Positions 60,470 through 64,000 of a DNA stretch of 64,000 nucleotides are shown here, one piece after another. Numbering within the stretch: the first letter of the stretch is position 1; each line of letters begins with the position of its first letter. The position numbers and the translations under genes were made by a program. This DNA comes from CAYRTD01 sp964595055. GTDB lineage: Bacteria; Bacteroidota; Bacteroidia; Bacteroidales; GCA-2748055. The notes under the pieces are model-generated. The model was not told the origin of the DNA and ran no database searches. It worked only from the letters and a program-made list of their open reading frames with translations. Where the stretch lies: positions 1 through 64,000 of the forward strand of contig CAZQOV010000001.1 in assembly GCA_964595055.1 (NCBI GenBank), read 5' to 3'.

Positions 60470-62806
60470 TTGAAAAAGATATTTATAATACTACTGACCT
60501 TATTTTTTGGAACCCTTTACAGTTCCAGAGCTCAGACTCCTGACTTCACAGGATTAAAAGTGATGATAAACCCCGGCCACGGAGGACATGACTCAGATGA
60601 CAGGGGCATGCCAAACGGTTTCTGGGAATCTGAAGGCAACCTGACCAAAGGATTGTGGTTAAGAGATCTTCTGGAAGCGAGAGGTTGTGAAGTGATCATG
60701 TCGAGAGTACTTAACCGGACCGAAGATGACCTGCCCCTATCGCAAATAGCCGAAATAGCCAACCAAAATGAGGTGGACTTATTTATTTCCATTCATTCCA
60801 ATGCCGGAAATCAAAGCACCAATTACTGTATGACCATATTTAATGGAAAAAGCGAAACGCCAACTATTCCTGAGTCAAAAATCTGGGCTAAGATTTTATG
60901 GCAACATCTGGTCACAAACAAAGCAACTTTCTGGACAAATACAGATCCTAATTATATCGGAGATCTAACGCTTAATCCCAGCTGGACCTATGGATACGGA
61001 GTTCTTTATCCCCTGGCTGTACCGGGTATCATTTCCGAAGGAAGTATGCACGATTACCGACCGGAAATGGATAGGTTATTAAACCTGGAATACCGTAAAC
61101 AAGAAGCCTGGAACATGTTGTATGCCATGGAAGAGTACTTTCAGCTTCAGGGAAATGAACCCTTCGGGAACATCGCAGGGATCATAAGAGATTCTCTGCT
61201 CATCAAGGATCATTACAGAATTGAAGGTTCTCCGGACAAATATCATGTGGTAAATAATGCCGTTGTTGAATTGCTGGAAACCGGAGAAACATATTTTGTA
61301 GATACCCTGAATACGGGCTATTATTATTTCGATAGCATTCCACCAGGAGATTATCATCTGAAATTTTCGGCCTATGAGTACTTCAATGATACGGTCGCAA
61401 TTACCGTCCTGCCTCATGGCTTTACCTATCATAACCACTGGCTGGAGGCTGATAAAACAATGCCTCCGGAGCTTATTCATACTACACCCTCAGAGGGTGG
61501 AACGATCGGATGTTACGATCCCATTACCTTTACCTTTGATATGAATATGGATTCTGCCAGTTTTGCAGAAGCTTTTTCAATTGAACCCCCAATAGATGGG
61601 AATTTTACCTGGGGTGAAAACTACCTTAAGGTATCTTTCCTGCCGGTTATCCCATATGAAACCCTCACCAATTATACCATATTCATTGACTCAACCGCAA
61701 TGCATCAGTGGGAAGTATCTTTAGATACTACCTATAGCCTAAATTTCGTTACCGGTGATCGAAACCGTTATTCACTGGAAAACAGTTTCCCCTCTGATGA
61801 ACAAGCCAATATCAGTCCCTACCTTCAATTCCGACTGATTTTTGATGCACCTCTTAATAATTCTTCCCTGATCAATGCAGTCAAAATAGTAACTTCTGAA
61901 GGTGAAACTATCGGAACCCGGGCTGCCATGATAAATACCTTTGAAGGAAAAGGCCATTATTATTTCGAGCCTTCGAAAGACCTTGACTATGATAAAGAAT
62001 ATAATCTCCTCCTGGCTGGCTCAATCAAAGATGAAGATAACATCCCTCTTGTCGACACACTGGAGATAACCTTTACCACAGGCTCACAACCCGGACCCAT
62101 GGTCGTACTGGATGAAATGGAAAATCCTTCCGGTTGGAGCATTGATTTTCTCCAGAGTCCGGGACTCGATCCGGGTTCATTCCTTTACAAATGGTCTAAA
62201 ACTTACAGGTCCGGTGCTGCCTCCTTGTTGATGAGATATGCATTCACAGAATCAGGGGCATCGGCAATGCTTAAACCTGTAACACCAATCGCATTGAATC
62301 CCGCAGCAGGCAAAACAGGTATGTGGATTTGGGGAGAAATGAGCTATAATGATATTTTCCTGGGATTCGACAATGAAACCCATGTACTGCTTACAAATAT
62401 CGATTTTGCAGGATGGAAATATTGTACTGTCGATATTCCTGAAGGAGCAACAAAACTGACTTTTATAAGAATCACGAATACAGAAAACGGAGCTTTCGGA
62501 GGTGATCTGTATTTTGACAGGATAAGCCAACCCGACATCACTGGAAGAATAGTCTTCCCAGAAAAAAACATTAAGGTTTATCCCAATCCGGTAAGTGGAA
62601 ATGTATTATGGGTTGAGGGATTGAAGAATGCTGAAAGTCAATACTCTATATTCTCACTAGACGGAAAATTGATTCAACGCAATATCCTTCCCCGTGGAGA
62701 GAACAAGATTCTTCTTGAGGACAAGGCTGTAAATCTCTCAATATTTATTTTAAAAGTGAGCCAGGATAACGTGGATCACAATATAATCATTAACAATCAA
62801 AATTAA
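60470..62806 (+). CDS. T9SS-exported N-acetylmuramoyl-L-alanine amidase (Amidase_3)
   Basis: 778 residues, TTG start at 60470 giving a good signal peptide (MKKIFIILLTLFFGTLYSS). The Amidase_3 domain (about 28-225) shows the zinc and catalytic residues: NPGHGGHDSDD, ESEGNLTKGL, LFISIHSNAGN and IISEGSMHDY. It cuts the amide bond between MurNAc and the stem peptide. Next come a carboxypeptidase-like beta-sandwich (about 235-325), two Big_5-like Ig domains (about 335-545), a beta-rich possible glycan-binding region (550-690), and a T9SS domain (KVYPNPVSGNVLWV, about 700-778). Surface export by T9SS is unusual for a peptidoglycan amidase and points to foreign or shed peptidoglycan as substrate. 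Confidence 0.93.
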   Translation: MKKIFIILLTLFFGTLYSSRAQTPDFTGLKVMINPGHGGHDSDDRGMPNGFWESEGNLTKGLWLRDLLEARGCEVIMSRVLNRTEDDLPLSQIAEIANQNEVDLFISIHSNAGNQSTNYCMTIFNGKSETPTIPESKIWAKILWQHLVTNKATFWTNTDPNYIGDLTLNPSWTYGYGVLYPLAVPGIISEGSMHDYRPEMDRLLNLEYRKQEAWNMLYAMEEYFQLQGNEPFGNIAGIIRDSLLIKDHYRIEGSPDKYHVVNNAVVELLETGETYFVDTLNTGYYYFDSIPPGDYHLKFSAYEYFNDTVAITVLPHGFTYHNHWLEADKTMPPELIHTTPSEGGTIGCYDPITFTFDMNMDSASFAEAFSIEPPIDGNFTWGENYLKVSFLPVIPYETLTNYTIFIDSTAMHQWEVSLDTTYSLNFVTGDRNRYSLENSFPSDEQANISPYLQFRLIFDAPLNNSSLINAVKIVTSEGETIGTRAAMINTFEGKGHYYFEPSKDLDYDKEYNLLLAGSIKDEDNIPLVDTLEITFTTGSQPGPMVVLDEMENPSGWSIDFLQSPGLDPGSFLYKWSKTYRSGAASLLMRYAFTESGASAMLKPVTPIALNPAAGKTGMWIWGEMSYNDIFLGFDNETHVLLTNIDFAGWKYCTVDIPEGATKLTFIRITNTENGAFGGDLYFDRISQPDITGRIVFPEKNIKVYPNPVSGNVLWVEGLKNAESQYSIFSLDGKLIQRNILPRGENKILLEDKAVNLSIFILKVSQDNVDHNIIINNQN

Positions 62807-62837
62807 AGCAAACGCTCAATTTATTAAAAACTGATAT

Positions 62838-64000
62838 ATGAATAAGGTACTATTGATGTTCGTTTTTCTCTCCACCGCAGCAATGCTTTTTGGTCAGGAG
62901 AGAACAGTTACAGGGAAGGTAACCGATGCAGAGGGAGAGCCCCTGATCGGGGCCAGTGTGGTGGCACAAACGCCCGCAGATGCAAGTCCTATCGGGAGCA
63001 TAACTGATATCCGGGGAAATTTTAGCATTTCTGTTCCTGAATCAGTTAACACTCTTGTTATATCCTATGTTGGTTATGAAACAAAGGAAATTGATATAAG
63101 CGGAAAAACCCAGGTGAATATTAGCCTGGAGCAATCAGCCATGCAACTGGATGATGTTGTGGTGACAGCCCTCGGTATCAAAAAAGAAGAAAAAGCCCTG
63201 GGATATGCTTTTTCGGATGTGAAAGGAGATGATTTGGTGACAAACAGGGATGTAAATTTTATTAACTCAGTGAGTAATAAAATTGCGGGAGTGAACATTT
63301 CTCAGACTGCCGGCGGTGCAGGAACTTCATCAAGGATTATCATCAGGGGCGTTAAATCTTTATCAACAGAAAGTCAGCCTCTTATTGTAATCGACGGCGT
63401 ACCAATAGACAATTCTTCCGATGGTGCCACATGGCTTGGAGGAGTTGATTATGGGAACAGCCTGATGGGTGTTTCACCCGATGACATTGAAACCATGTCT
63501 GTCCTGAAGGGCCCTAATGCTGCAGCTCTGTATGGTTCAAGGGCAGCAGCGGGAGTTATTCTTATCACCACAAAAAAAGGTACCGGAAGAGAAGAGCTGA
63601 AAGTAACATTAAATTCCAATTTCATGTTCGACAGAGCTTATATAGTAGCAAAATATCAAAATGAATATGGAGCAGGTTTTGGAGGTGGTATTCAAAAACA
63701 GCTCTTAACGGAAGAGCAACAGGAAAAGTTTGGCAGGGACTCTGCTTACTATTATTTTTCCACCGGAAGCTGGGGACCTAAGCTGGATGGAACGGTAGAA
63801 GTACTTAACTGGAATGATGAATTTGTAAAATTAACTCCCCAGCCAAACAATGTAAGAGACTACTTTGAAAAGGGCTATACGCTTACAAATACAGTGGCTA
63901 TTGAGAGCGGAAATGAGAAAACAAACTGGCGTTTTTCTGCTTCATCATTGAATAACAAAGGCTTGAAACCAAATAGCAATTACGACAGGAAAACAATCAA
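62838..64000 (+). CDS. SusC/RagA-type TonB-dependent receptor, cut by the window end
   Basis: 387 codons are visible from ATG 62838; the frame is still open at the last base. Signal peptide (1-19), CarboxypepD_reg domain (about 21-105; VTGKVTDAEGEPLIGASVVA), TonB-box-like DDVVVTALGI, and the plug (about 115-230; RIIIRGVKSLS, LIVIDGVPID, VLKGPNAAALYGSRAAAGVI, ITTKKG). The LYGSRA...GVI-ITTK pattern is diagnostic for SusC/RagA. It imports oligosaccharides or peptides with a SusD lipoprotein, which should be encoded just beyond the window. The gap to the amidase gene is 31 bases, so its cargo may be an amidase product. Confidence 0.95.
   Translation, partial: MNKVLLMFVFLSTAAMLFGQERTVTGKVTDAEGEPLIGASVVAQTPADASPIGSITDIRGNFSISVPESVNTLVISYVGYETKEIDISGKTQVNISLEQSAMQLDDVVVTALGIKKEEKALGYAFSDVKGDDLVTNRDVNFINSVSNKIAGVNISQTAGGAGTSSRIIIRGVKSLSTESQPLIVIDGVPIDNSSDGATWLGGVDYGNSLMGVSPDDIETMSVLKGPNAAALYGSRAAAGVILITTKKGTGREELKVTLNSNFMFDRAYIVAKYQNEYGAGFGGGIQKQLLTEEQQEKFGRDSAYYYFSTGSWGPKLDGTVEVLNWNDEFVKLTPQPNNVRDYFEKGYTLTNTVAIESGNEKTNWRFSASSLNNKGLKPNSNYDRKTI

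Noticed and set aside
1..64000. CRISPR arrays, restriction-modification, toxin-antitoxin or prophage defence systems
   Set aside because: No regularly spaced repeats, cas-like, methylase/restriction or phage structural genes were seen; the helicase-nucleases at 29-36 kb are AddAB-type repair enzymes.

Overview
The window comes from a bacterium of the phylum Bacteroidota, most likely a free-living or marine-type Bacteroidales/Marinilabiliales-like lineage. Evidence seen in the sequence: a SusC/RagA-type TonB-dependent receptor, three proteins with C-terminal type IX secretion (T9SS) sorting domains, a GldI-like lipoprotein, lipoproteins with short Cys lipoboxes, TAnnTTTG-type -7 promoter boxes, an acetyl-CoA-type MetA, and the recF-DUF721 / TPR / ribH neighbourhood. 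No tRNA, rRNA, CRISPR array, prophage or integron was seen.

Layout. 0.3-4 kb: a small membrane protein, a TonB-dependent receptor, decayed gene remnants (DUF5777-like barrel and coiled coil) and metA. 5.7-11.2 kb: two different fused LeuC-LeuD (aconitase-superfamily) enzymes flanking asnA and a REP-associated tyrosine transposase with a palindrome beside it. 11.3-14.2 kb: MFS exporter, PhnP-like hydrolase, RsmI-like methyltransferase. 14.2-17.7 kb: DHH phosphoesterase-gldI-FKBP-FKBP operon. 18-28.9 kb: housekeeping block (ndk, DUF721, recF, TPR protein, ribH, yidC, pyrG, DUF349 protein, hsp20, trmD). 29-36.2 kb: AddB-like nuclease, radical SAM protein and AddA-like helicase-nuclease in one operon. 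36.5-39.9 kb: lipocalin, mnmA, an orphan protein and a FadR-type regulator.

40-53.5 kb: one long minus-strand operon encoding, in transcription order, a GHL10 glycoside hydrolase-like protein, a two-domain glycosyltransferase, a DUF4922 HIT/GalT-like protein, a double-GNAT protein, a SpoIID/LytB protein without a signal peptide, an AmpG-like permease with a large insert, a NagB-PIG-L fusion and a FAD/Fe-S D-lactate-dehydrogenase-like enzyme. I read this as a peptidoglycan (muropeptide) recycling or catabolism operon. 53.9-64 kb: the divergent plus-strand operon encodes two secreted beta-propeller-like T9SS proteins (one of 1365 residues with five Ig-like repeats), a PD40 protein, a T9SS-exported N-acetylmuramoyl-L-alanine amidase and the start of a SusC receptor cut by the window edge.

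How they may work together: the amidase (cell surface or outside), SusC import and the cytosolic AmpG/NagB/PIG-L/SpoIID/D-lactate-oxidation set could form a paired peptidoglycan-scavenging and recycling locus. That is the most interesting system here. It is inferred from families and gene order; no MurQ etherase, MurNAc kinase, NagZ or SusD is visible in the window.
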